A stretch of DNA of 18,255 bases, from the NCBI GenBank assembly GCA_016742255.1, contig JACVCB010000046.1, positions 1 to 18,255 of the forward strand, read 5' to 3'. The stretch is from Leptospira sp. (lineage in GTDB: Bacteria; Spirochaetota; Leptospiria; Leptospirales; Leptospiraceae). The position numbers were made by a program, and so were the translations under genes. The notes under the pieces are model-generated. The model did no database searches. It saw nothing but the letters and a program-made list of their open reading frames with translations, and was not told the DNA's origin. The number at the start of each line of letters is the position of its first letter. Position 1 is the first letter of the stretch. Shown piece after piece: positions 1 through 8,144 of the stretch.

Positions 1-196
1 TTCCACCAAAGGTATCAATGACACCATAATGTTTCGGCATGGGAACGTGAAACTGCCTCGTGAGTTCTGCAGTTTTCCATTTATCGTCAACGAGTGGATA
101 AAACTCACGTGGATTGTTTGGTAAAATGAATTCGCCAATCCTTCGATTGATTCCAAGAATTCCTGCTGATTCAAATTTTTTGAAAATGGAAATCAC
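1..196 (-). CDS. ATP-grasp ligase, alpha-L-glutamate ligase-like (RimK-related), N-terminal part only
   Basis: The first 65 codons are present; the rest lies beyond the window edge. It starts with GTG at 194-196, which overlaps the TGA of the 7TM gene by 4 bases (GTGA). The N-terminus reads GILGINRR, then NNPREFYPLVDDKWKT, then FHVPMPKHYGVI. This matches the start of the RimK-related E-ligase family (TIGR02291/ATPgrasp_ST), where a GI-x-GxNRRN stretch and a PLVDDK motif precede the ATP-grasp fold. Family members are predicted to form amide bonds between an amino acid (such as glutamate) and a peptide or small-molecule acceptor using ATP. The catalytic ATP-grasp core is not visible here. Family-level confidence rests on the N-terminal motif and on the adjacent 7TM-transglutaminase and retropepsin genes, which accompany this ligase in many bacteria. 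The substrate is unknown. Confidence 0.85.
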   Translation of the reverse strand, partial: MISIFKKFESAGILGINRRIGEFILPNNPREFYPLVDDKWKTAELTRQFHVPMPKHYGVIDTFGG

Positions 197-1779
197 GATT
201 TAAAAATTTCCTTAAATCGAAAGAGTTCGGAAATACGATAGCCTTTATACAAACCTAGTAAAATTTGAATCGCAATGACAATGAGTAGTAACTCTGGATG
301 TGTAAAAAATATTATCTGCAAGGAACCAAAGAAAAATATCATATAACTGATGAGCGCGATGACCAAGGTTCCAAACAAAGTAACCAAAGTATTCATCACT
401 CCTTCTTCAATGATCATAATCGAAAATCTTTCTACAAATATGGTAGTGATCACTATCGGAAATAAGGTAACACTCATTTGGTTAAAAACAGAAATCTCTT
501 CATTGATAATTGAAAAAAGTATTAATGTAAGAACAGTAATTGTGAGTAATATAGACAATCTGGGTACGGCAAGTAGATAAAACTTGTCGAGGGCAAACCT
601 TTCAAAGAAACCAAGGGCAATCATCAAAAGAAAAAACCCAATTCCAAACCATAGATTTGTTTCATAAAAAAACATAGCAAGTAAGATAGGAGTAAAGATT
701 CCAAATGTGGGGATTCCAATCATATTCCTTGCAATGGACAACACAAGGGCTCCAATTGGAATTAATATCACCAATCGAAACAAGTTTTGTAATGGTGTTG
801 GCAAACTATATAGAGAGTAATATCTTAGAAAACTATTACTTGAAGCTATCTCTTCACTATATTCTTTAAAATTATATCGATTTACATTTGATTTGGTAAT
901 ATAGGCCGTATAACGAAACGTTACTGGATCTTCACCTAAATTTCTTTTTTCTTCCACTGATTTCCAAAGTGGTAGGTAACCCGTTACCGAACTTGCAAAG
1001 ATACTTTTATAAGTGGATACAAAATACCATTTCCCATGAAACCTTACTTCATTCCAAAATGTGATTTTGTTTTTGTTGTCTTTTTCGGATTGTTTGTTCA
1101 AATCAAATCCTGCAACAGTGCGTGCTTGTATCCCTCTCATACGACACAGTAATGAAAAAAGTAAGGATTGGGTATAAGCATTTCCACTATTCAATCGAAT
1201 GGTATCAGATAAAGTGATGTCTTTATAGGAATTGATAATTTCTTCTGAGATAAAATAATAAATTTGTTTTGCTGAGGCAACGTTATCCTTATCATAAGGA
1301 TGAATTTGTTCATAAAGTTTTTTTGCTAATGTCAATTCATCAGTAGAAAATTGTTTTAATGAAAGATAATAAGGTTCTTTTGTTACAGTTTTTTTAGATG
1401 GAGTTGGAATTTCAGGTTCGGGATCTTTGTTCTCATAAGGTAACATTTTGATTTTTGCATAATAACCTATAGGTGAATTCCAATCCTCCCCTTCCCAGAT
1501 TCCCAAATGTCCATACTGTTTTTTTTGTACGCGAAAATCCAAATCATCGGTTTTGGTATTCGATTTTAATACCTTAGCTTGAACAAATTGTTTTGGAATT
1601 GGAAATACAACTTCAGAGATGGCAACATTTTCCTTTGGAGAAATAACAACTTGTAAATTGACGGTATCATCAACTGCTACTGGCAAAAGAGACAACTCTG
1701 CAACATTTAACTTATATAAAATAGAAAGTATGGGTAAGATAATGAGGATTACAATTGTGATATAGGTTTTACGATCCAA
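193..1779 (-). CDS. Inactive transglutaminase fused to seven transmembrane helices
   Basis: This 528-residue membrane protein has an N-terminal helix (about residues 7-22). An extracytoplasmic region to about 335 contains a transglutaminase-like fold (about 160-290), and a C-terminal block of about seven hydrophobic helices spans 336-520. In the transglutaminase segment the catalytic Cys position in SGNAYTQSLLFSLL is not Cys, and the usual His before Trp is Phe (TFWNEV), so catalysis is unlikely. This matches the Transglut_i_TM plus 7TM_transglut architecture, predicted to be a membrane sensor or scaffold working with a neighbouring ATP-grasp ligase and retropepsin. The start is TTG at 1777-1779, supported by AGGGGA at 1785-1790 inside the end of the upstream gene; one base separates them. 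Its stop overlaps the ligase start. No biochemical function can be read from the sequence; binding of a peptide by the dead transglutaminase domain is inference. Confidence 0.88.
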   Translation of the reverse strand: MDRKTYITIVILIILPILSILYKLNVAELSLLPVAVDDTVNLQVVISPKENVAISEVVFPIPKQFVQAKVLKSNTKTDDLDFRVQKKQYGHLGIWEGEDWNSPIGYYAKIKMLPYENKDPEPEIPTPSKKTVTKEPYYLSLKQFSTDELTLAKKLYEQIHPYDKDNVASAKQIYYFISEEIINSYKDITLSDTIRLNSGNAYTQSLLFSLLCRMRGIQARTVAGFDLNKQSEKDNKNKITFWNEVRFHGKWYFVSTYKSIFASSVTGYLPLWKSVEEKRNLGEDPVTFRYTAYITKSNVNRYNFKEYSEEIASSNSFLRYYSLYSLPTPLQNLFRLVILIPIGALVLSIARNMIGIPTFGIFTPILLAMFFYETNLWFGIGFFLLMIALGFFERFALDKFYLLAVPRLSILLTITVLTLILFSIINEEISVFNQMSVTLFPIVITTIFVERFSIMIIEEGVMNTLVTLFGTLVIALISYMIFFFGSLQIIFFTHPELLLIVIAIQILLGLYKGYRISELFRFKEIFKS

Positions 1780-1780
1780 G

Positions 1781-2365
1781 TTAATCCCCTAATTGATGTG
1801 ACAATGACACATCCACTAAAAATTTACCTCGTAAAAAATTCCTACCAATCAAGATCGGATAATTTAGATTTGTGCGATCATTTAAGTTGATCATAGTTTC
1901 TTCTTTGTATTTTCCGATTTTGATGACTTCACTGATCATGATCCGTTTTTCAGAAACCCCAGAAGTACTAGTCACTTTTGCTTCCTTTACAAACTTACTT
2001 TTTAATCGAATTGGTTTTTCATTTACAAAGGTATCAAACAAGATAAAGGTTTCACCATTCTCAACCACTCTTTCAATGTTCACAGCATTGATGGAACAAG
2101 AAAGGGCTCCTGTATCAATTCTTGCTCTAAGTTTCAATTTCCAATTTGGAAACTCGACCCACTCCACTCTACCTACAATTGGTTTTAGATATTGAGGAGG
2201 AATCACGATTGGTTTCACATGTTGGTCTGGTTTTTTTTCTACCACCTGCCCAGTACCAAAACAATTGCAAAATAAGGTTATCATTAAAATATAAATACAA
2301 ATCAGGCAAGAATTAGATGTGAATTTTAGAATTTTATGATGAAACGAATTTTTGAAATTACTCAT
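1781..2365 (-). CDS. Retropepsin-like aspartic protease (formerly 'ATP-dependent zinc protease'), probable lipoprotein
   Basis: The 194-residue protein carries RIDTGA (D84-T85-G86), the catalytic motif of single-lobed retropepsins, and a C-terminal YPILIGRNFL segment typical of the RimK-associated protease family (PF05618). Retropepsins act as homodimers, each supplying one DTG. The N-terminus is hydrophobic (about residues 20-34) and ends FCNC. With spirochaete-type relaxed lipobox rules Cys35 could be lipidated, so the protease may be tethered on the periplasmic side; simple membrane anchoring is the alternative. The ATG overlaps the stop of the ClC gene (ATGA, 2362-2365), and the next gene starts one base after its stop, so translational coupling is likely. 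The old family name implies zinc and ATP dependence, but nothing in the sequence supports either. The substrate is unknown; a product or partner of the neighbouring ATP-grasp/7TM pair is the natural guess. Confidence 0.88.
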   Translation of the reverse strand: MSNFKNSFHHKILKFTSNSCLICIYILMITLFCNCFGTGQVVEKKPDQHVKPIVIPPQYLKPIVGRVEWVEFPNWKLKLRARIDTGALSCSINAVNIERVVENGETFILFDTFVNEKPIRLKSKFVKEAKVTSTSGVSEKRIMISEVIKIGKYKEETMINLNDRTNLNYPILIGRNFLRGKFLVDVSLSHQLGD

Positions 2366-4176
2366 ACTGCTTTTGATTTTTTATTTTTATTTTTCACTTC
2401 ATTTTGATAGGCATTGAATAAATCAATATAACGTAAATATCCTAGACATCTATTTTCTTCAACTATAGCAAGTTTGTCGACATCATATTCTAATAAGATT
2501 CGAAGTGCTTTCCCCAATGTATCTTTTTGACACACTGGAGGCACATCCTGTACAATTTCTCCGCAAGTGATTAAATTTTTAAGCTCTGCTTCATATTCTG
2601 GAAGGATTCTATTTTTTCTGAGTGAGACAATTCCCTTATATTCTTCGTTGGATCCTAATAGTATAAAATCACTTGCTTGGATACCAGGAGCATTGGTTTG
2701 CAATTGAGTTAAGGATAGATGTTCCGAAACCATTGCATACTTTCTGAATTCCGTAAAATGGTCCTGAATGCGAATCCGATCCATAATATCTTGGTTCATA
2801 TCCCAATGGTGAGAAGGAGATAAAAAACGATTTTTAATTTGATTCCGATAAATCGAAATTTTATGCGATAAAACCACAGCAATCATCGCAACAATCATAA
2901 GTGCAGGGAGTAATTCATAACTTCCAATCATATCACAAACCATGATCATTCCGGCAATCGGAGCTCTGGCAACACCTGCAAAAAATGAACCCATACCAAC
3001 GAGTAAAAACGGGAAAACGATGATGTTGAGTTCAGGAAATAATACACTTGCCATTGTTCCAACAAAGGCACCTAACATACCTCCTATGGCAAAGGAAGGC
3101 CCAAGTAATCCTCCGGAACTTCCTGATCCTACCGTTAGGGAAGTGGAAAAAACTTTAAAGATGGCAACTGCGAGTAAAAATAACGGTCCAGAAAAACCAA
3201 AACTAGTTGAGGTTAATACTTCTCCATTGATCATCCTTTGGATGAGTCCAAATCCAGAACCTAACACCTCAGGAAATAATAAAGCGATACATCCCACGAT
3301 GAGTCCACCAAACGCAGGCTTTAAAAAATTTGGTAAAGGGAGTTTGGAAAATATATCCTGTACCCAATGGTATACCTTAACAAAAAAATAACCCACAACA
3401 TAACACAAAAGTCCAAGAACAATGTAGAGGGGAATATGACGGTAATCATTTAAACTATATTCTTTAACAGAAAAGATTGAACCACTTCCCGCGATACTCG
3501 TGTAAGTAAGATAAGCAGTTACGGATGAAAGAATACAAGGTACAAGTGAATCACTTTCAATATCTTCTTGGTATACCATCTCAACCGCTGTGATGGCACC
3601 ACCTAACGGTGCTCGGAAAATGGCTCCAAGTCCGCCAGCTGTTCCAGCTAACATCAGTGTTCGCCTTGCTCTGGCACCTGCACCCAAAAGGTTTGCTAAA
3701 CTCGATCCAAAACCTGCCCCAATCTGAGCAGTTGGTCCTTCTTTCCCCCCTGAACCACCTGAGCCTAACGTGAGTATGGTGGCTAGTGCTTTATAAAAAG
3801 GGACTTTGGTGCTAATTTTTCCTTCATTAAAATGGAAAGCATGGATGAGTGAATCTGTCCCTCCTCCTTGTGCCTCTGGACAGAAAAAGCTGGTAATGAT
3901 ACCAACAAGGAGACCACCAATGGCAGGCAAAAACAGAATCCAAAGAGCGGAAATTTCCCCTACTTTCTCGACAGAGTGGAAATGCAAATCCCCGGCAGGT
4001 GTCCCTGGGTCATACCCAATCAAATTCCCAAAGGTAAAGGATTCTGTCCAAGTGAGTGCCCAGTTGAATCCATAGGCTCCAAAACCTGAAAGTAAGCCAA
4101 TGAGAAGGGAATAGACATAAATCGAACGTGGTCCCTGGATCGAAAACACAGAACTTAGACCGATGGGAAACCTCAT
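2362..4176 (-). CDS. ClC-family chloride channel/antiporter with C-terminal CBS domains
   Basis: The 604-residue protein has about ten to eleven hydrophobic segments across residues 18-440. ClC signatures are GSGGSGGKEGP (138-148, with gating glutamate E146 in GKEGP), the LGGAITAVEM stretch, and a second GSGSSGGLLGP motif further on. The canonical GSGIP motif is replaced by EAQGGGTD (101-108), seen in many CBS-containing bacterial ClCs, so anion selectivity cannot be assigned. The last 150 residues form two CBS repeats, usually binders of adenine nucleotides that tune gating. It should move chloride or another small anion across the inner membrane, possibly in exchange for protons. Start ATG at 4174-4176, with AAGG about 7 bases upstream. 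It is the first gene of the retropepsin/7TM/ATP-grasp operon and overlaps the next gene by 4 bases, which suggests a role in the same osmotic or envelope response. That link is inference. Confidence 0.93.
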   Translation of the reverse strand: MRFPIGLSSVFSIQGPRSIYVYSLLIGLLSGFGAYGFNWALTWTESFTFGNLIGYDPGTPAGDLHFHSVEKVGEISALWILFLPAIGGLLVGIITSFFCPEAQGGGTDSLIHAFHFNEGKISTKVPFYKALATILTLGSGGSGGKEGPTAQIGAGFGSSLANLLGAGARARRTLMLAGTAGGLGAIFRAPLGGAITAVEMVYQEDIESDSLVPCILSSVTAYLTYTSIAGSGSIFSVKEYSLNDYRHIPLYIVLGLLCYVVGYFFVKVYHWVQDIFSKLPLPNFLKPAFGGLIVGCIALLFPEVLGSGFGLIQRMINGEVLTSTSFGFSGPLFLLAVAIFKVFSTSLTVGSGSSGGLLGPSFAIGGMLGAFVGTMASVLFPELNIIVFPFLLVGMGSFFAGVARAPIAGMIMVCDMIGSYELLPALMIVAMIAVVLSHKISIYRNQIKNRFLSPSHHWDMNQDIMDRIRIQDHFTEFRKYAMVSEHLSLTQLQTNAPGIQASDFILLGSNEEYKGIVSLRKNRILPEYEAELKNLITCGEIVQDVPPVCQKDTLGKALRILLEYDVDKLAIVEENRCLGYLRYIDLFNAYQNEVKNKNKKSKAV

Positions 4177-4187
4177 TTGCCAACCTT

Positions 4188-4219
4188 AGAATTTCCACCA
4201 ATTTTCCCAAGGAAATTCT
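4188..4219. promoter_or_regulatory. Perfect 9-bp inverted repeat in the divergent ClC/lipoprotein promoter region
   Basis: AGAATTTCC (4188-4196) and GGAAATTCT (4211-4219) are exact reverse complements separated by 14 bases. They lie in the 88-bp gap between the divergent ClC operon and the lipoprotein/kinase genes. The half-site spacing of about two helical turns (23 bases centre to centre) would suit a dimeric regulator. A second palindrome, GGAATTCC, sits at 4240-4247. No convincing -35/-10 pair was identified, so operator function is inference from position and symmetry. Confidence 0.4.
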
Positions 4220-4264
4220 GAATCCTCTTGACCCAATTCGGAATTCCTGGGACGTTTGGATGGT

Positions 4265-4978
4265 ATGCTCCGACTGATCTCAATTCTATTGGTTCTTGTT
4301 CCTTTTTTTTGGGGATGCCTCAAAAATGATAATAATGCAGCTCTCAGCATCTTAGATGATAGTACCCCTGCTTTATACCCTTTCAATGGAGAAGTAGACA
4401 CGAGTGTAACAACAAGTTGTGGACAAGCATCTCCTGCCACTTCAACAACAGGTACTACAACGGGGACAACCACGGGAACCACTGGTTCAACTGGATCCAG
4501 CACAAATAACACTCGTTTCTCTGTGATTTCACAGTTAATTTTTAAAACCAAAGAAACTTTAAATATCAGATTTCAATACGACAGTACTCAAATCCAAGGC
4601 AACATTGACCCTCAGCAAGGATTTATCCTCGCGGGTGGATTATTTGGAAAAACAGTCCAAGGCACACAAGGAACGGTGAAGTGGTTTAACCAAGGGATCA
4701 ACATTGATACCTCCATTCAAAACGTTCAGCAGATATCTTTTTTTAATATTGAAATTCGTCTCAATGGTACGTATTCAACAACAGCTACAAATACTGCGAC
4801 CATTCTACTCCAATGTTATACAACTGATGGCGTAAACTGTACTTCTGTCACAACTACATCTAGATGTTTTACTTCTGATAACCGAACTTGTATCGTACAA
4901 AACACAAGTGAAGATGCAAAATCAGTGATCATATCCGGAACCATTAAATGTAACGCTCCTAATATTGTTCCACAGTAA
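4265..4978 (+). CDS. Putative lipoprotein with Thr/Gly-rich linker, unknown function
   Basis: The N-terminus MLRLISILLVLVPFFWGC is a lipoprotein signal peptide; Cys18 of this start (FWGC) is the probable lipidated residue. A low-complexity Thr/Gly/Ser linker follows, then a beta-rich domain of about 150 residues with six cysteines towards its end that could form disulfides. I do not recognise the domain. ATG 4265 was chosen because it gives a clean basic n-region; an in-frame TTG at 4256 would add three residues including Asp. No strong ribosome binding site stands out for either (GGGA at 4249-4252 is the best). It lies 17 bases before the histidine kinase gene on the same strand and is probably co-transcribed with it. 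A role as an exported partner of that sensor is possible but unproven. Confidence 0.75.
   Translation: MLRLISILLVLVPFFWGCLKNDNNAALSILDDSTPALYPFNGEVDTSVTTSCGQASPATSTTGTTTGTTTGTTGSTGSSTNNTRFSVISQLIFKTKETLNIRFQYDSTQIQGNIDPQQGFILAGGLFGKTVQGTQGTVKWFNQGINIDTSIQNVQQISFFNIEIRLNGTYSTTATNTATILLQCYTTDGVNCTSVTTTSRCFTSDNRTCIVQNTSEDAKSVIISGTIKCNAPNIVPQ
4439..4501 (+). repeat. Degenerate 12-base repeats encoding a Thr/Gly-rich linker
   Basis: Inside the lipoprotein gene the units tactacaacggg, acaaccacggga and accactggttca repeat with drift. They encode a run of T-T-G-T units ending in S/G. Such linkers commonly separate a lipid anchor from a folded domain. The repeat could expand or contract by slippage in steps of 12 bases, which would keep the frame. 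Confidence 0.6.
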
Positions 4979-4995
4979 ATAAACTATACTCTGGT

Positions 4996-7179
4996 TTGTT
5001 TCGTTTTGTTTTAAGTTTTTTATGTTTTCCTTTTCTGCTCTTTGCGGAAGGGGAATTCCATTTGATCCATCTTGGAACCAATCTCAATACTCCTTCCACC
5101 AATCTTTCGCAACAATCCATTTACTACTTTGGATTCACCAAAGAAAGCCATTATTACGAAATCCAATTAGAAGAAGATCCAACTCGTTACATTCATTTTG
5201 AGAATGGGATGTTATCTGAGATTGATTGTGAGATTTACCAAAATAACAAAAAAATAAAAAAATTCCAAACTGGTTTGTTTCGAAAAAAACTACCTGAGGT
5301 TTCCTATACAGGCGGATTTTTATTCCCAGCGAAAGAAAAAGGATTATATCGATTTCGCATCCAATCAGATGATACCCATCGAATCAATTTTCATATTCGA
5401 AAAGAATCAGAGTTATTTCAATATACAAAGTCTTTATCCTTATGGCAAGGACTCTACCTTGGACTCTGTATCCTCTTATGTCTGTTCACTGCCGCCCAGT
5501 ATGTTTTACTCAGAGAAAAAATCTCTCTACTATTGACATTTGCAATATCAACAATTCTATTCACGAATGTTTTGCGATCTGGGTTGTTTTATGAATATGG
5601 ATTCAGTAATTTGGAATGGTTTTTTCGTTATGTTCCGGGATTATTGTCTTTAAGTCCAATTGGTTTTGTTTTATTCCTAAGAGAGTTTTTGCAGATAAAA
5701 AAGGAACATCCAAATTTTGATAAATATGTAAAACTTTATCTATATTTAATGTTGGCTTCTATCATTTTAGCAATCATAGACCTTCAACTCTATTTTCGGT
5801 TTATTTACACCAACAGTTTTATGTTATCGACTACAACTTTTGGTTATTCGATATACTGCTTGATCAAAAAAAAGGAACATGCCAATGTTCTATTTTTTGC
5901 CTTCCTCGTAAGACAAATTAGCACAATACTTCTAATTTTTACTAACACTGGTTATCTTCCTTCTTTCCCTTTTTTAAGTTCCGCAAATGAAATTGGTGCC
6001 GCTATTCAAATGACTATCTTTACGATTGTCATTTCCAAGTTTCAAATACAAACCAGGATCATCAAAGAACAGACAGTAACAAAAGTAAACGAAGAACTGG
6101 AGTTTATGGTTTCGGAGAGAACAAAAGAACTTCAATTACAAAAAGAAAAATTAGAATCTACTATCTTACAATTAAGCCAAACCGAAAACCAACTAGCCCT
6201 ATCAGAAAAAATGACTGAACTCGGAAAACTAGTAGCAGGTGTTGCCCACGAAATTAATAACCCGCTGAGTGCCATCAAAGCCTCAATCGAAACTCTAATG
6301 GAATCCAAACAAAACGAAACAAGTCAACTCGGTTCCAAGGAAAACATTTATGATAGTCTATCAACACCAGAAATCAATACTTTAAAACAACTTTTCCGAT
6401 ACCAATCCGACTTTGGATTATTAGCTAGTTATACAGAACGTAAGGAAAAAAAATCTGATCTCAAAAAAACACTAAAAGATAATGATTTGGATTATGACGA
6501 AGCAACTTTAGAAAAGTTTTTGGATGTCGGCATTACGAAACTTAAAGAAGACCAAATTTTATTATTAAAAAAAGGAAAAGAAAAACTTACCGATTTTATT
6601 TTAGATGAAAAAAACTTTCGACTCCACTTATCAATCATTCAGATTGCAGTTGACCGTTCTTCAAAAATCATTCTAGCTCTTAAAAACTTTTCAAGAATCA
6701 CTCATTCAGAACATAGAAAAATTTTCACTCTACTCGAAAACATTGAAACCGTAATTACTATTTACCAATACCGAATGAGAAGTAAAGTTTCCTTAAAAAA
6801 AACATTTTTAACAGATGCAACTCTACTTGGATGGCCCGAGGACCTAATGCGTGTTTGGACAAATTTAATTTTAAATGCATTAGAAGCCATGAAACAAAAA
6901 GGCAATCTTACCATTAGTTCTGAAAAAAAAGGGAAACATGTTGAAGTGAAAGTGATCGATAACGGTCCTGGGATTCCGATCGAAATTCAAAAAAAGATAT
7001 TTGAACCGTTTTTTACCACGAAACAACAAGGGGAAGGAACTGGTATGGGTCTTGGAATCACCAAATCCATCATTGAAAAACACAATGGGTCCATTACTTT
7101 AGAATCAGAGCCAGGCAGAACTTGTTTTTCCATTTTGCTTCCTGTGATCGAACTGATAGACCCGAATGAAACAGAATGA
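4996..7179 (+). CDS. 7TM-DISM sensor histidine kinase with insertion in the dimerization domain
   Basis: The 727-residue hybrid has a signal peptide (1-17, ending LLFA). An extracytoplasmic beta-rich domain (about 20-140, 7TMR-DISMED2-like) precedes seven hydrophobic helices (about 149-350), a coiled coil (355-405), a HisKA helix with H418 in AHEINNP, and a HATPase domain. The latter shows N623/N627 (NLILNALEAM), D655 in DNGPGIP, and a GTGMGLG loop. About 100 charged residues (roughly 438-540) sit between the phospho-acceptor helix and the second helix (AVDRSSKIILALKNFSR), where ordinary HisKA domains have a short turn. It probably senses a carbohydrate-like or other extracellular ligand and autophosphorylates. 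No response regulator gene lies nearby. The start is TTG 4996, the only start codon after the in-frame stop at 4960-4962 that keeps the signal peptide; its ribosome binding site is weak, so coupling to the lipoprotein gene is plausible. Confidence 0.92.
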   Translation: MFRFVLSFLCFPFLLFAEGEFHLIHLGTNLNTPSTNLSQQSIYYFGFTKESHYYEIQLEEDPTRYIHFENGMLSEIDCEIYQNNKKIKKFQTGLFRKKLPEVSYTGGFLFPAKEKGLYRFRIQSDDTHRINFHIRKESELFQYTKSLSLWQGLYLGLCILLCLFTAAQYVLLREKISLLLTFAISTILFTNVLRSGLFYEYGFSNLEWFFRYVPGLLSLSPIGFVLFLREFLQIKKEHPNFDKYVKLYLYLMLASIILAIIDLQLYFRFIYTNSFMLSTTTFGYSIYCLIKKKEHANVLFFAFLVRQISTILLIFTNTGYLPSFPFLSSANEIGAAIQMTIFTIVISKFQIQTRIIKEQTVTKVNEELEFMVSERTKELQLQKEKLESTILQLSQTENQLALSEKMTELGKLVAGVAHEINNPLSAIKASIETLMESKQNETSQLGSKENIYDSLSTPEINTLKQLFRYQSDFGLLASYTERKEKKSDLKKTLKDNDLDYDEATLEKFLDVGITKLKEDQILLLKKGKEKLTDFILDEKNFRLHLSIIQIAVDRSSKIILALKNFSRITHSEHRKIFTLLENIETVITIYQYRMRSKVSLKKTFLTDATLLGWPEDLMRVWTNLILNALEAMKQKGNLTISSEKKGKHVEVKVIDNGPGIPIEIQKKIFEPFFTTKQQGEGTGMGLGITKSIIEKHNGSITLESEPGRTCFSILLPVIELIDPNETE

Positions 7180-7187
7180 AATTTTAT

Positions 7188-8141
7188 TTAAGTTAGTCGA
7201 TTTAATTGTTCGATGAATAGTTCCCTTTCTTCTGTTTTAGGGAATTGGTTTAAAAAAAGCAATAAGTCATTTTTTTCGGATTCCAATTCTTTATGAAGAA
7301 TGTTTGGAATATTTTTTGAATTCATTAAGTTTAGGATAGTTTTCTCATCATTTTCATCCCGAAATTCTTTTTGAAACATCCGATTCAATTTAGATTTTTC
7401 AATGATACTAAGTTTTGATCGTAATAATAAAACTGGATACGTAAAAAGTCCGTTTTTAAAGTCTTTTAAAAACTCTTTCCCACTTGTTTTTGAATCTTCA
7501 AAATAATCGAGACAATCATCTTTTTTTTGGAATAACTTTCCTAGTCTAACACCAAATTGGCGGAACTGTTTTCTCTCTGATTTTGATTTGTTAGCCAAGA
7601 TTGCCGCAGATTCAGTGCAGACACCAAATAATGAAGCTGTTTTTCCATAAATGATTTGGTCATAAATCTTAAGAGTGATTTTAGGATTTTTTTCCCATTC
7701 CATTTGCAGGAGTTCACTCACTGATAAATCACGAAGCACTTGGGAAAAAATTTCCATGAGTTCTGAATTTCCAAGGGAATTAAGTCGGCTGATTCCACAT
7801 GCCAATAAATAATCACCTGCAAGGATGGCTGTTTTGTTTCCGAAACTTGCACCAATCGTAGGTTTCCCCCTTCGGATTGGGGCATTATCAACAACATCAT
7901 CATGAAGTAAACTAGCAGCATGGATGAGTTCGGCTACACTTCCCACATCCAACCAACTAACATCCTTTACTTCCAAAAATTGGCAAAAAAGATAATGAGC
8001 AAAAGGTCGAATCCTTTTCCCACCAGAAGTAATTACCTGTTTTTTTATCTTTTTGAGAATAGGAATGTCTTCATGAATGATATTATCTAAATTTTTATCA
8101 AATTTTGATAATACAGATTGGATATTGAATTTAGACTTCAT
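7188..8141 (-). CDS. Long-chain (all-E) polyprenyl diphosphate synthase
   Basis: The 317-residue enzyme extends farnesyl-type allylic diphosphates with isopentenyl diphosphate to make the side chain of a respiratory quinone (menaquinone in Leptospira). Visible motifs are GGKRIRP (40-46, substrate diphosphate binding), the first Asp-rich motif DDVVD (81-85) and the second DDCLD (207-211), plus GKTASLF. The residue five positions before the first Asp motif is Ala76; a small side chain there usually permits long products, so an octaprenyl/heptaprenyl-type synthase is favoured over FPP synthase. The insertion-free second motif followed by Lys-rich GKEFLKDFKNG fits the family. The start ATG is 3 bases after the stop of the SirB1-like gene, so they are co-transcribed. 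It converges with the kinase gene with only 8 bases between stops. The exact chain length cannot be read from sequence. Confidence 0.9.
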   Translation of the reverse strand: MKSKFNIQSVLSKFDKNLDNIIHEDIPILKKIKKQVITSGGKRIRPFAHYLFCQFLEVKDVSWLDVGSVAELIHAASLLHDDVVDNAPIRRGKPTIGASFGNKTAILAGDYLLACGISRLNSLGNSELMEIFSQVLRDLSVSELLQMEWEKNPKITLKIYDQIIYGKTASLFGVCTESAAILANKSKSERKQFRQFGVRLGKLFQKKDDCLDYFEDSKTSGKEFLKDFKNGLFTYPVLLLRSKLSIIEKSKLNRMFQKEFRDENDEKTILNLMNSKNIPNILHKELESEKNDLLLFLNQFPKTEERELFIEQLNRLT

Positions 8142-8144
8142 CCG

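Noticed and set aside
4186..4551. Minus-strand open frame with Val/Pro repeats opposite the lipoprotein gene
   Set aside because: It is the mirror of the Thr/Gly codon repeats and overlaps both the ClC start region and the lipoprotein gene; it has no ribosome binding site or domain.
7180..7187. Bidirectional terminator between the convergent kinase and polyprenyl synthase genes
   Set aside because: Only 8 bases separate the stops, and no hairpin with a T-run was found around them.
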